Shown: one piece after another, positions 28,106 to 36,484 of the stretch
Layout of the letters: every line of letters begins with the position of its first letter
How positions within the stretch are numbered: the stretch's first letter is position 1
Assembly: GCA_031551755.1 (NCBI GenBank)
Contig: JAVBNE010000078.1
Coordinates: 22,229 to 86,228 of the forward strand
DNA: 64,000 nucleotides
Origin: JAVBMU01 sp031551755
GTDB lineage: Bacteria; Actinomycetota; Actinomycetes; Actinomycetales; Cellulomonadaceae
Direction of reading: 5' to 3'
Notes under the pieces: model-generated
Told to the model about the DNA's origin: nothing
Database searches by the model: none
Seen by the model: only the letters and a program-made list of their open reading frames with translations
Program-made: the position numbers and the translations under genes

Positions 28106-28723
28106 ATGCACAACGATCCAGCCGACCTGGCGGCGGACCAGATGCCGCACCAGGAGTGGGCCTTCGTGCTCCCCGCCGGGTGGTGGACCATCCCGCTGGC
28201 CGATCCCAAGAAGATCGAGCCGGCAGTCCGCGCGCTCGTCGTCGAACGACTTGGACGCAGGGACGACATGGCGCAACCCCGCAAGGACGCCCGGGAGAAC
28301 CTGCTGAAGGCGGCCAAGGCAGCCGCCGCGGAGGGCGGTGCGCAGCTCACCACCTTCGGGATGGATATCGCGGGCATCATGGTGACCGGCACTATGGCGG
28401 TCTATGCCATTGAGCGCAACGAAGCAGGCGAGAAGAAGCTCGAGAAGATGGTCGCCGACGCCGCCGGTCGTGCCCTCACCCACCGCCAGGAGACGCCGGA
28501 AGGAACGGTTGTGCGTGCCGTCGAGGCAAGTGCCATTCACCGGAAAGACGAAAACGACGAGCCGATCCTTCCGGAGCTGCGGGTCGATTACTGGGTGGAC
28601 CGCGAAGACCTCTCCGAGGTGATGTACCTCGTTTTCACGACACCATTCGTACCCTTGCAGGAAGCAATGGTGGAACTCTTCGACGCGGTCACCGCATCAC
28701 TACATCTCGTCGATGTCGGATGA
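28106..28723 (+). CDS. Soluble protein of unknown function in the type VII island
   Basis: A 205-residue soluble protein. It opens HQEWAFVLPAGWWTIPLADP, a pattern seen in Mog1/PsbP-like and LpqN-like proteins of actinobacteria. Alternating strands and helices follow and it ends HLVDVG. It may act as an accessory protein for the secretion locus, but the family match is weak. ATG 28106 is chosen; its ribosome binding site is poor (AAAGG, 16 bases upstream). The stop overlaps the next ATG (ATGA), indicating one operon. Confidence 0.6.
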   Translation: MHNDPADLAADQMPHQEWAFVLPAGWWTIPLADPKKIEPAVRALVVERLGRRDDMAQPRKDARENLLKAAKAAAAEGGAQLTTFGMDIAGIMVTGTMAVYAIERNEAGEKKLEKMVADAAGRALTHRQETPEGTVVRAVEASAIHRKDENDEPILPELRVDYWVDREDLSEVMYLVFTTPFVPLQEAMVELFDAVTASLHLVDVG

Positions 28724-29031
28724 CTGCGCCGATAGGGGCGTTATCGCCCGAGGTGTGGATCGTGGGTGTGGTCGTGGGTGCTGCGGTCATCTGGTTCGTC
28801 TGGGTTTGGGTCGCCGGGAAGGCGCCGGGGTCAAAACCCGGTGCCGGGTGGCGTGACCTGATCCTTGCAGCCGTCGCATTAGTGCTCATGGTCGGTGCCG
28901 GGCTGATCGTCGTCGCACTCGACGTCGCTGAACAAGCAGCTCGCATGGACCACCACTTCAACGAAGAGCTTTCGACCGGATCCGTAACCAAAGTGACCAC
29001 CAGCCAGCCCAGCAGCCAGGAGAAATTGTGA
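28720..29031 (+). CDS. Two-TM small membrane protein
   Basis: A 103-residue protein with two membrane helices (about residues 10–31 and 47–69). Its loop GSKPGAGWRDLILAA resembles the W/GRDY-LA loop of the proteins at 27688 and 30465, so it is probably a diverged third member of that set. A polar tail ends SSQEKL. It overlaps both neighbours (ATGA upstream, GTGA downstream), placing it in a tight four-gene unit. Function is unknown. Confidence 0.65.
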   Translation: MTAPIGALSPEVWIVGVVVGAAVIWFVWVWVAGKAPGSKPGAGWRDLILAAVALVLMVGAGLIVVALDVAEQAARMDHHFNEELSTGSVTKVTTSQPSSQEKL

Positions 29032-29666
29032 GCGCCCGCCAACGCCGTGTCATCTACGTCTTCGGCCTTCTCCTCATCGGCGGGGTCAGCATCGCCCGCA
29101 TCGTCACGACACCCAACTTCTCCACGACACTCATCGCGATCGCCGTCGTCGTGGTGACCATCCTCATCTGGGCTGTCGTGGCGATCCCCCGCGCAGGGAT
29201 CTTTGCCGAGAAGGTCCGCAAGCGTCGCCCTGGGATCACAGTGATCCCAGGATGTATCTCGGGGGATATGGTCGACTACGCCCGGGAGTACGGCGCGCGT
29301 GCCCGGAACTGGAACGGCCAGGGCGGAAGCCCCGTGGCATTGGCGGTGCTCCCCGACGTGATTGAGGTGTGGGGTCCGCGAGGGACGGAACCACGGTGGA
29401 CCGTGCAACGGGTGCCGGGTGGTGTCGGGATCGATACGGCGATCTACGGCAACCGATTCGTCAGGGTCGTAGCCATCAAAGACGGCACCCGCGAAGCCTC
29501 GTTCGTCCCGGCCTACAACCCCGCTCGTGCTGCCGGTGGGCTGGTGGTGACTGAAGACCTGGAACGGGCTGTTGCCGAACTCAGTGAGGGGTCCCCCTGG
29601 GCTGTTCACGTCGAAGGGGAAGACTGGCCCGGCGAGTCATTCTCCTCGGTCAGCGAAGACGACTAG
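29028..29666 (+). CDS. Membrane protein with two N-terminal helices and soluble domain
   Basis: A 212-residue protein. Two hydrophobic helices (about residues 8–25 and 31–54) are followed by a 150-residue cytoplasmic domain rich in beta strands (VALAVLPDVIEVWGPRG…) of PH-like appearance, and an acidic tail. AGGAGAA lies well placed before the GTG start, which overlaps the preceding stop. It is the last intact gene before the IS remnant, whose border starts right at its stop codon. Function is unknown. Confidence 0.65.
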   Translation: MSARQRRVIYVFGLLLIGGVSIARIVTTPNFSTTLIAIAVVVVTILIWAVVAIPRAGIFAEKVRKRRPGITVIPGCISGDMVDYAREYGARARNWNGQGGSPVALAVLPDVIEVWGPRGTEPRWTVQRVPGGVGIDTAIYGNRFVRVVAIKDGTREASFVPAYNPARAAGGLVVTEDLERAVAELSEGSPWAVHVEGEDWPGESFSSVSEDD

Positions 29667-29753
29667 GGCGTGTTGCCAAACGTGCGGGTTCTGCCGTTGT
29701 GGCGGCGGGACCCGACTGAGCCGGATCGGCTCGTGTGGTGCGATGATCGCTGC

Positions 29754-29976
29754 ATGCAGTCGACGTCGACCAGATCCGAAGTGCCTCCGAGCTTCCGGTT
29801 TCACCCCAATGCGTATGACTTGGGAATGTTCGAGAGTGTTGCCGGGACGTGTGGGGCGTGCGGGAAGGGTCGCACGTTGCGCTACACGGGTCGTTCTACG
29901 CGGTCGACGAGTTGTGGAGTACATCTGCCCGTGGTGCATGGCCGATGGAACGGCGGCGCGCGTGTTCGACGGCGAG
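29754..29976 (+). pseudogene. CbrC (UPF0167) family pseudogene
   Basis: The reading MQSTSTRSEVPPSFRFHPNA… GTCGACGKGRTLRYTG starts at ATG 29754. It then slips into a second frame (SFYAVDEL, about 29891–29915) and a third (VEYICPWCMADGTAARVFDG, about 29917–29973). Together these spell the CbrC family pattern with its paired-Cys zinc sites. At least two frameshifts plus truncation at 29976, where the sequence runs antisense into an IS5 transposase fragment, make it non-functional. CbrC proteins are linked to colicin E2 tolerance in enterics; no role is left here. Confidence 0.8.
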
Positions 29977-30064
29977 TCAGCATCGTCGTGTCCGCCGCCT
30001 GACCACCGGTCAGAATGAACGCGAGAGCCCGCCCCTTGCCGTCGGAGACCACATCACGCGACAC
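29975..30064 (-). pseudogene. IS5-family transposase fragment
   Basis: On the minus strand the sequence encodes …DGKGRALAFILTGGQAADTTML, a diagnostic stretch of the DDE domain of IS5-type transposases. Only about 30 residues remain; the rest is missing, and the reading runs into antisense CbrC sequence at its inner edge. It lies next to the right terminal repeat, so it belongs to the same element. Confidence 0.8.
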
Positions 30065-30116
30065 CGTCCCAGCCTGCGCTCGATGGTGCAGGAAACTCTT
30101 TAGCAACACGGCCTAG

Positions 30117-30464
30117 TCAGCGCTCGACATCACCGGCGGATCGTGCGGCAGAACCCCCAAGTATCTATGCCGCAGAGATTCTGTCCGGGCCCCGGCTCTG
30201 GTCGGTGGTTCGCCGGTGGCGGTGAGCCCTGACCAGCAGCGTCGTCGGCCGCAGCGGACGGGTGTCGCCGCGCACGTTCCGACCGTAAAGACTGCCGGAG
30301 CGCCAACGCACATCATCACGTTTGGTCATGTGTATAGGTGTGTGGTTCCCTTAGCCCTGTTGTGTCACTTAAGTGCATGTTCCAGGGCTGAGAGGTTGAC
30401 CAATGCACAAAGACCCAAGCGCTGTGATCAAAGGATCACTTGACGGCCCAAAGGAGCTGACGAA
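30117..30464. other. Gene-poor gap after the IS remnant
   Basis: About 350 bases of mixed composition with no convincing gene on either strand and no recognisable motif beyond a local AT-richer patch near 30310–30370. It is probably decayed DNA between the IS remnant and the next small membrane gene. AAAGGAG at 30451–30457 is the ribosome binding site of that gene. Confidence 0.4.
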
Positions 30465-30767
30465 ATGACAGAACCATCACACGACCCGTCGTTTCTCACT
30501 CTGGTCGCCTTTGTTCTGGTAGCCCTGGCATGCGTGTGGCTGATCTGGATCTTCTGTGGTACGCACGTACCGTTTCATGATCGCCCCGCAAAGGGACGGG
30601 ACTATCTCCTGGCCGTGCTTCTGCTGGTGGCGAGTATCGGCTTCATGGGGGTGCTCTACAAGTATGAGAGCGACCTGTACGAGCGACGCGAGGAGATCTA
30701 CCGCCAGTGGCAGGAGATAGAACAGCAGACTCAGGATGAAGCGGCCACGCCGAGCGCGACCCCGTAG
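30465..30767 (+). CDS. Two-TM membrane protein, paralogue of the 27688 gene
   Basis: A 100-residue protein with two membrane helices (about residues 9–30 and 46–64) and a charged tail (YERREEIYRQWQEIEQQTQDE). The loop CGTHVPFHDRPAKGRDY and the flanking helices match the product at 27688–28065, so the two arose by duplication. The ATG has AAAGGAG at a good distance. The IS remnant and a 350-base gap separate it from the rest of the island, which suggests a fragment of a second copy of that gene block. Function is unknown. Confidence 0.65.
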   Translation: MTEPSHDPSFLTLVAFVLVALACVWLIWIFCGTHVPFHDRPAKGRDYLLAVLLLVASIGFMGVLYKYESDLYERREEIYRQWQEIEQQTQDEAATPSATP

Positions 30768-30839
30768 CGACGGCAGGGGAGCGAACGCTCACGGTCGTAC
30801 AATCGAAGTTCTCGTTTCGACCGGAAGGCCTCCTCGTCC

Positions 30840-32240
30840 GTGAGTAGCACACGTCCATTGCGCGTCGCGATCGTCGGCGCAGGGCCCGCGGGTATCTACG
30901 CCGCGGACATTCTGTCCAAGACCGATCTCGACGTCAGCATCGATCTCTTCGAACGGCTTCCGGCACCTTTCGGGCTGGTCCGGTACGGAGTCGCGCCGGA
31001 TCACCCGCGGATCAAGCAGATCATCGTTGCCCTGCACAAGGTGCTCGCCCGCGGCGACATCCGCCTGCTCGCCAACATCGACTACGGCGTGGACCTGAAA
31101 CTGGAGGACTTGCGGCAGTTCTATGACGCGGTGATCTTCTCCACCGGTTCCATTCGCGACGCGGCCCTGCCGATCCCGGGAGTCGACCTCGACGGTTCCT
31201 ACGGTGCGGCCGATTTTGTCTCGTGGTACGACGGCCACCCCGATGTGCCTCGCACGTGGCCGTTGAAGGCTGAACAGGTCGCCGTCCTCGGTGCGGGAAA
31301 CGTCGCCCTCGACGTCGCCCGTATCCTCGCCAAACACGCTGACGACCTGCTCCCCACCGAGATCCCGCCGAATGTCTACGACCTGCTCAAGGCTTCCCCG
31401 GTCACCGACGTGCACGTCTTCGCCCGGCGCGGACCCGCGCAAGTGAAGTTCTCCCCCCTTGAACTGCGTGAACTCGGCCACGTGCCCGACGTCGACATCA
31501 TCGTGTACCCGGAGGACTTCGACTTCGACGACGGCTCGACGGCCGCGATCAACTCCTCGAACCAGACCAAACAGGTCGTCAAGACCCTGACTGACTGGGC
31601 GCTCGAGGACCCGAGCACCTTCACCGCCTCTCGGCGGATACACCTGCATTTCCTGCACGCACCCGCCGAGATTCTGGGCACCGACGTCGTGAAGGGACTG
31701 CGCACGGAACGTACCCGGCTCAATGGCGACGGAACGGTCTCCGGGACGGGCGAGTTCCACGACTGGCCGGTGCAGGCGGTCTACCGGGCGGTCGGCTACT
31801 TCGGCTCACCGTTGCCGGAGATCCCCTTCGACGAGCTCAAGGGCGTGATCCCCAACCGCGAGGGGCGTGTGATCGACATCGACGGCACCCCGGTGCCCGG
31901 TGTCTACGCGACCGGGTGGATCAAGCGTGGCCCGGTGGGTCTCATCGGGCACACCAAATCGGATGCCTCCGAGACGATCCGCAACCTCGTCGCGGATGTC
32001 ATCGGCGAATCACCGGAGATCGGCGGGGACCTGGCCGGTGGCCGAGTTGCTCCCTCCGGAGCCCCCGATGCGATCATCGACTTCCTCACCGAACGTGGGG
32101 TGGAATACGTCGAATGGTCCGGTTGGCAGCTACTGGACGCCTACGAACGCTCTCTCGGCGAGCCTCAGGGTCGCGAACGGGTGAAGGTGGTCTCCCGGGA
32201 GGACATGATCCGCGTCTCGCAGGGCTTGCCCACCGAGTAG
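30840..32240 (+). CDS. Ferredoxin/adrenodoxin–NADP+ reductase (FprA-like)
   Basis: A 466-residue flavoprotein that passes electrons between NADPH and ferredoxin for P450s or other redox enzymes. The FAD-binding VAIVGAGPAG is at residues 9–18, the family segment APFGLVRYGVAPDHP follows, and the NADP-binding VLGAGNVALD lies at about 149–158. The C-terminal GWIKRGPVGLIGHTKSDA motif is intact. The GTG at 30840 fits the family N-terminus; its binding site (GGAAGG) is rather distant. TACAAT at 30798–30803 may be its -10 box. Confidence 0.94.
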   Translation: MSSTRPLRVAIVGAGPAGIYAADILSKTDLDVSIDLFERLPAPFGLVRYGVAPDHPRIKQIIVALHKVLARGDIRLLANIDYGVDLKLEDLRQFYDAVIFSTGSIRDAALPIPGVDLDGSYGAADFVSWYDGHPDVPRTWPLKAEQVAVLGAGNVALDVARILAKHADDLLPTEIPPNVYDLLKASPVTDVHVFARRGPAQVKFSPLELRELGHVPDVDIIVYPEDFDFDDGSTAAINSSNQTKQVVKTLTDWALEDPSTFTASRRIHLHFLHAPAEILGTDVVKGLRTERTRLNGDGTVSGTGEFHDWPVQAVYRAVGYFGSPLPEIPFDELKGVIPNREGRVIDIDGTPVPGVYATGWIKRGPVGLIGHTKSDASETIRNLVADVIGESPEIGGDLAGGRVAPSGAPDAIIDFLTERGVEYVEWSGWQLLDAYERSLGEPQGRERVKVVSREDMIRVSQGLPTE

Positions 32241-32363
32241 CACGCTCGGCAACCGTACCGGAAGCGCAGGCCGGGGCGCGAGAGCCCGTCCGGGAACGTT
32301 GGACCCGGCTGCCTCGTTATCGATGTGACCGAGTCGCCATTCGCTGATCGACAGGAGAACCGC

Positions 32364-33242
32364 GTGGGCCGCCACCACTTCAACGGCGTCAAGACAGCCG
32401 GACTCTTTGGTGTCATGTGGGCTGTCCTTCTGGGCCTCTGGGCGGTCTTCGGCGCCCGCGCGAACTGGCTGTGGATCTTCGTCCTGATCGGTTTGGGGAC
32501 GACTGCCTACGGCTACTGGAACTCCGACAAGATCGCGATCAAGGCCATGCAGGCGCGGCCCGTCAGCGAACTGGAACAGCCCGCGATGTACCGGATCGTG
32601 CGCGAGTTGTCCACGGCTGCCCGGCAGCCGATGCCCAAGCTCTACGTGTCCCCGACGCAGGCCCCCAATGCGTTCGCCACCGGCCGTAACCCGAAGAATG
32701 CCGCGGTGTGCTGCACCGAGGGAATCCTCTCGCTCCTGGACGAGCGGGAGTTGCGCGGAGTGCTCGGGCACGAGCTCATGCACGTCTACAAACGGGACAT
32801 CCTGACGTCCTCGGTGGCGGGTGCGCTCGCAGGGGTCATCACCTCGATCGCCCAGTTCCTGATGTTCTTCGGCGGCGGTGACCGGCGAGAGGGCGGAAAC
32901 CCGATCGCTGCCCTGGCCATGGCGCTCCTGGCACCGTTCGCAGCGATGCTCATCCAGCTCGGCATCTCCCGGACCCGCGAATTCGACGCCGACGAGGATG
33001 GCGCCAAGCTGACCGGCGACCCGCTGGCCCTGGCTTCCGCGCTGCGCAAACTCGAGTCGGGTGTCCAGCGCGCCCCGCTCCCGCCGAACCGCGATCTGGT
33101 CGATGTCTCCCACCTGATGATCGCGAACCCGTTCAGCGCGGGTGGGATGAAGAAGCTGTTCTCGACCCACCCGCCGATGGCCGAGCGCATCAAGCGACTC
33201 GAGTCCATGCCGGGAGCCAACGGCGGCATCGCCCGCTACTGA
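32364..33242 (+). CDS. htpX: HtpX-type membrane zinc metalloprotease
   Basis: A 292-residue membrane protease that degrades damaged membrane proteins. The zinc site HELMH is at residues 136–140 with a downstream EFDADE glutamate motif. Two N-terminal helices and two helices after the active site are visible, as in the family. I chose GTG 32364, with AGGAG seven bases upstream and the family-like opening GRHHFNGVKTAGLFG, over an upstream GTG at 32325. It stands alone between the reductase gene and a convergent HAD gene. Confidence 0.93.
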   Translation: MGRHHFNGVKTAGLFGVMWAVLLGLWAVFGARANWLWIFVLIGLGTTAYGYWNSDKIAIKAMQARPVSELEQPAMYRIVRELSTAARQPMPKLYVSPTQAPNAFATGRNPKNAAVCCTEGILSLLDERELRGVLGHELMHVYKRDILTSSVAGALAGVITSIAQFLMFFGGGDRREGGNPIAALAMALLAPFAAMLIQLGISRTREFDADEDGAKLTGDPLALASALRKLESGVQRAPLPPNRDLVDVSHLMIANPFSAGGMKKLFSTHPPMAERIKRLESMPGANGGIARY

Positions 33243-33302
33243 TTCGATCCGCGCCCGGTGGACGGTCGTCGCAGGGCGGGCGCGCCCGACCTCGTCAAAG
33301 CC

Positions 33303-34136
33303 CTAACCGCCGAGCACCGTCTCCAAGACCTGGGCCACACCGTCGTCGTCGTTCCCCTCCGCGATGTCCGTGACCGCCTGTTGCACGCTCGCGTGGGCGT
33401 TGGCCATCGCGAATGACCGCCCGGCCCAGCGGAGCATGGGTAGGTCATTCGGCATGTCGCCGAAGGCCCAGACATCGGCGGGTGCGACCCCTTCGCGGGC
33501 ACACCAGCGGGCCAGGGCGGAGGCTTTGGTGACCTCGCGCGGCAGTAGTTCGGCCAGGCCCACCGCGCCGGAGTACGCCAGGTGTGCACGATCGCCGACG
33601 ACGTCGGTCACCAAAGACAGGAGTTCCTCGGTGGCCAAGGCTGCGGCCCGGGCCAGTAGTTTCGCGACGGGCCAGTCCGTGCCGTGGCTCCACGCGTTCT
33701 CGATGCCCTCGTGGGCCACCGCCGAGGCCGTGTCGCTCAAGCCGGGAGGGTGATGGTCGGTGGGACGGAGGAAGCCGGGGTCGTACACCGGGCCGTCGAT
33801 CCGCTCCGCGGCCAGCGCCACCTCGGGGATCGCAGCCCGGAGTTCAGCTACCAGGGCATGGGCGGCCCCGTGGGTAAAACCGGTGGACTCCACCACACGG
33901 CCCGAGCCGATATCGAGGATGCACGCTCCACCGAGGCAGATGACGTGGCCATGACCGGCTACCGCGTCGGTGAGCTCAGGTAGCCACCGGGGCGGGCGAG
34001 CCGTCACGAAGACCACCGTGATCCCTGCGGAGTCGGCGGCCTGCAGGGCGCTGCGGGTGCGTTCCGAGAGCGTGCCGTCGGAACGCAAGAGCGTGCCGTC
34101 CAGGTCCGTGGCGACCAGGCGCGGGCGAGTCGTCAT
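33303..34136 (-). CDS. HAD-superfamily Cof-type phosphatase
   Basis: A 277-residue hydrolase of the Cof subfamily, acting on small phosphorylated metabolites. The nucleophile motif DLDGTLL is at residues 11–17 and the C-terminal metal site GDMPNDLPML matches motif IV. The cap region lies between, with EVTKASALARW marking the return to the core. It starts four bases after the yajQ stop on the same strand, so the two are probably co-transcribed. The substrate cannot be told from sequence. Confidence 0.92.
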   Translation of the reverse strand: MTTRPRLVATDLDGTLLRSDGTLSERTRSALQAADSAGITVVFVTARPPRWLPELTDAVAGHGHVICLGGACILDIGSGRVVESTGFTHGAAHALVAELRAAIPEVALAAERIDGPVYDPGFLRPTDHHPPGLSDTASAVAHEGIENAWSHGTDWPVAKLLARAAALATEELLSLVTDVVGDRAHLAYSGAVGLAELLPREVTKASALARWCAREGVAPADVWAFGDMPNDLPMLRWAGRSFAMANAHASVQQAVTDIAEGNDDDGVAQVLETVLGG

Positions 34137-34140
34137 ACCG

Positions 34141-34635
34141 TCAGCGTCGGTTGGTGAACTGCAGAGCTACGTCGAGATCCGCACCGTTCAGAAGTGCGAT
34201 GACCGACTGGAGGTCGTCGCGGGACTTGCTGGTGACGCGCACCTCGTCGCCCGTGATCTGGGTCTTGACGGATTTCGGACCCTCGTCGCGGATGAGCTTG
34301 GTGATCTTTTTGGCGTTCTCGCTCGACAGCCCCTCCTTGATCCCGGCCAGCAGGCGGTATTCCTTGCCGGAGGGCTGGGGTTCCTTGTCGCCCGTATCGA
34401 GGGCCTTGAGCGAGATGCCGCGCTTGATCAGCTTGGTCTGGAAGACGTCCAAGATGGCCAGCACCCGTTCGGGGGAGTTCGCGATCAGCAGCACCGACTC
34501 GCCGCTCCAGGCGATCGAGGCGCCGACCCCTTTGAAGTCATAGCGCTGGGCGACCTCCTTGGCCGCTTGGTTGAGGGCGTTGTCGACCTCTTGGCGGTCG
34601 ACCTTGCTCACGATGTCGAATGATGAATCGGCCAT
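34141..34635 (-). CDS. yajQ: YajQ family cyclic-di-GMP/nucleotide-binding protein
   Basis: A 164-residue YajQ protein; members bind nucleotides and in some bacteria cyclic di-GMP. The N-terminus SSFDIVSKVDRQEVDNALNQ and the QRYDFKG motif are characteristic, and the end ADLDVALQFTNRR is typical. The ATG at 34635 has GGGAGA upstream; longer in-frame readings lack support. It is followed at four bases by the HAD gene. Confidence 0.95.
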   Translation of the reverse strand: MADSSFDIVSKVDRQEVDNALNQAAKEVAQRYDFKGVGASIAWSGESVLLIANSPERVLAILDVFQTKLIKRGISLKALDTGDKEPQPSGKEYRLLAGIKEGLSSENAKKITKLIRDEGPKSVKTQITGDEVRVTSKSRDDLQSVIALLNGADLDVALQFTNRR

Positions 34636-34702
34636 GGCTGTCTCCCGGATTTTTGGTGTTGGACTGGCACCACGGTAGCCCGTGATGGGGCGGTCGCTGT
34701 GG

Positions 34703-35683
34703 TCAGCGGGGGTTAACCCGGGGTGGTGTCCCGGTGAGCGATGCACCGTGGGCCGCGAGCCGGGTGGTGCGGGCGGCCCGCAAAGCGTCGAATGTCAGGA
34801 GGGCGAGGGCAAGCCACACCAGGCCGAATCCGACCCAGCGGACGGCCGGCATGGGTTCGTGGAAGACCAGCAAGCCTGCGAGGAACTGCAGGACCGGCGC
34901 GAGGTACTGCAACAGGCCGACGATGCTCAGCGGCAGTCGGCGCGCGGCGGCGCCGAAGGCCACGAGCGGCACTGCCGTCACGACTCCCGCCGCCATCAAT
35001 AACAGGGCGTGGCCCACGCCGTCGGTGGTGAACGTGCCTCGGCCGGTGGCCGCGAGCCAGCCGAGGTAGCCGAGGGCGACCGGAGCCAGGAGCGTGGTTT
35101 CGGCGGCCATCCCGGGCAGGGCCGCGACGTCGCGTCCGACCCGGTTCTTGATCAGCCCGTAAACGCCGAAGGTGACGGCGAGGGTGATCGCGATCCAGGG
35201 AAAGCGCCCGATGCCAGCGGTGATCACCGCAACGGCGAGTGCGCCGATCCCGACAGCGATCCACTGGACCGGGCGGAGCCGCTCGGAGAGGACGAAGACG
35301 GCCAAGATGACGGTAATCAGCGGGTTGATGAAATAGCCCAACGCCGCGTCGATCACGTGGCCTGCGAGCACGCCGAAGACGTAGACGGTCCAGTTGGCGG
35401 CGATCAACACGGCGGCCAGCCCGAGCAGTGCGGCGGTCCGGGGGACCCGTAGCGCTTGACCGAGCGCCTTCAGATTGCGCATCAGGGTCAGCAGGATGAC
35501 GCAGAAGGCCACGCTCCAGAGGACCCGGTGGGCGATGATCTCCGCTGGCTGAGCAGGGGCGAGGGTGGCCAGGTACAGCGGCAGTGCGCCCCACCACAAG
35601 TAGGCACCGATGCCGAGCGCTAGTCCCACGCGATCAGTTCCCGGTGCCGTCGTGGGGGAAGCGGGCAGCGGGTCGTGTGTCAC
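34703..35683 (-). CDS. rarD: RarD/EamA-type drug-metabolite permease
   Basis: A 326-residue transporter with about ten membrane helices of the EamA/RarD group. The family segments YLWWGALPLYL, EIIAHRVLWS and ALGYFINPL are visible. GTG 35683 is chosen as start. The minus strand shows TACAGT six bases before it and no clear ribosome binding site, so the messenger may be leaderless. The transported compound is unknown (RarD is named for chloramphenicol sensitivity in enterics). Confidence 0.9.
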   Translation of the reverse strand: MTHDPLPASPTTAPGTDRVGLALGIGAYLWWGALPLYLATLAPAQPAEIIAHRVLWSVAFCVILLTLMRNLKALGQALRVPRTAALLGLAAVLIAANWTVYVFGVLAGHVIDAALGYFINPLITVILAVFVLSERLRPVQWIAVGIGALAVAVITAGIGRFPWIAITLAVTFGVYGLIKNRVGRDVAALPGMAAETTLLAPVALGYLGWLAATGRGTFTTDGVGHALLLMAAGVVTAVPLVAFGAAARRLPLSIVGLLQYLAPVLQFLAGLLVFHEPMPAVRWVGFGLVWLALALLTFDALRAARTTRLAAHGASLTGTPPRVNPR

Positions 35684-35809
35684 CAGCCCACTGTAGGGGG
35701 CGATGAGGTATTGATTTCGCCGTGGCCGCGGAGGGCGGTAGTATCGCCTGGCCCGCGTCGGACGCAGAGCGTAAGCTCCGGTACGATCGCGGACGCGACA
35801 ACACCACAA

Positions 35810-35890
35810 GGCAGGTTTCCTGAGCGGCCAAAGGGAGCTGACTGTAAATCAGCCGCGCAAGCTTCGGGGGTTCGAATCCCTCACCTGCCA
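35810..35890 (+). tRNA. tRNA-Tyr (GTA)
   Basis: A class II tRNA with acceptor stem GGCAGGT/ACCTGCC, anticodon loop CTGTAAA giving anticodon GTA, a long variable arm and T-loop GGTTCGAATCC. The discriminator is A at 35890. It heads a Tyr–Thr–Met tRNA cluster that leads into rpmG. Confidence 0.95.
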
Positions 35891-35964
35891 CCCCGTGATG
35901 GGCCGGACGTAGTCCGGCCCATCGTCTCGGGATTTGCGGTGTCGTCACACCCGGTCGCGGCCGA

Positions 35965-35994
35965 TTTCTCTCGCGGCCACCAGGCGTGTAGAGT
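35965..35994 (+). promoter_or_regulatory. Putative promoter of tRNA-Thr
   Basis: TTTCTC at 35965–35970 and TAGAGT at 35989–35994 are separated by 18 bases, and the mature tRNA-Thr begins ten bases further on, as expected of a stable-RNA promoter. The -35 match is moderate. Confidence 0.4.
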
Positions 35995-36004
35995 TTTCCG
36001 CGCT

Positions 36005-36077
36005 GCCCCGATAGCTCAGTCGGCAGAGCGTCTCCATGGTAAGGAGAAGGTCAAGGGTTCGATTCCCTTTCGGGGCT
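36005..36077 (+). tRNA. tRNA-Thr (GGT)
   Basis: A 73-base tRNA: acceptor stem GCCCCGA/TCGGGGC, D-loop TAGCTCAGTCGG, anticodon stem-loop TCTCC-ATGGTAA-GGAGA with anticodon GGT, and T-loop GGTTCGATTCC. The discriminator is T; CCA is not encoded. Confidence 0.96.
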
Positions 36078-36142
36078 CTGTGATGATCGCGGGGTCGCAC
36101 CGCAGGAACACTGCGAGGCGACCCCGTGTTCGCATCACATGT

Positions 36143-36219
36143 GGCGGGGTAGCTCAGATGGTTAGAGCGCACGACTCATAATCGTGAGGTCGCGGGTTCG
36201 ATCCCCGCCTCCGCTACCA
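36143..36219 (+). tRNA. tRNA-Met (CAT), elongator type
   Basis: A 77-base tRNA with encoded CCA. Acceptor stem GGCGGGG pairs with CTCCGCT (two G-U pairs), the anticodon loop is CTCATAA (anticodon CAT), and the T-loop is GGTTCGATCCC. The fully paired first acceptor position argues for the elongator form. It lies 75 bases before rpmG. Confidence 0.95.
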
Positions 36220-36293
36220 ACACAAGGCAGCACGACGGCCGGCGTCGTGTGATGAGGACGTAGGCGCCCCAGGCGCGAGAGGTGGCACCAACC

Positions 36294-36464
36294 GTGGCTT
36301 CCAAGAGTGCAGATGTTCGCCCCAAGATCACGATGGCATGCGTGGACTGCAAGGAGCGGAACTACATCACCAAGAAGAACCGCCGCAACAACCCGGACCG
36401 CATGGAGCTGTCGAAGTACTGCCCGCGTTGCGGCAAGCACACGGCGCACCGCGAAACCCGCTGA
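36294..36464 (+). CDS. rpmG: 50S ribosomal protein L33
   Basis: A 56-residue zinc-binding L33. Two Cys pairs (MACVDCKE and KYCPRCGK) are present, so this is the zinc (C+) form, with the family core YITKKNRRNNPDR. GTG 36294 gives the standard N-terminus ASKSADVRPKIT and has GAGAGG upstream; an in-frame GTG twelve bases earlier is less likely. It opens the conserved rpmG–hadA–hadB order. Confidence 0.97.
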   Translation: MASKSADVRPKITMACVDCKERNYITKKNRRNNPDRMELSKYCPRCGKHTAHRETR

Positions 36465-36484
36465 CCCTCCCGCCGTCGTCCGGC

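Larger units (their letters stand above)
29663..30116. mobile_element. IS5-family remnant with terminal inverted repeats and CTAG duplication
   Basis: A 454-base unit bounded by inverted ends. The left end is GGCGTGTTGCCAAAC at 29667; the right end, reverse-complemented, is GCCGTGTTGCTAAAG at 30112–30098 (12 of 15 match). CTAG lies directly outside each end (29663–29666 and 30113–30116), as expected of a 4-base target duplication in an IS5 subgroup. Inside the right end is a transposase fragment on the minus strand; the middle is replaced by a broken CbrC gene. It is not able to move by itself. Confidence 0.75.

Noticed and set aside
30117..30464. Possible small gene in the gap after the IS remnant
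   Set aside because: The only readings are short, lack binding sites and show Arg/Thr-rich random composition.
35810..36219. tRNA cluster as an integration site
   Set aside because: No integrase, no repeated tRNA 3' end and no foreign genes next to it; the cluster leads straight into rpmG as in relatives.
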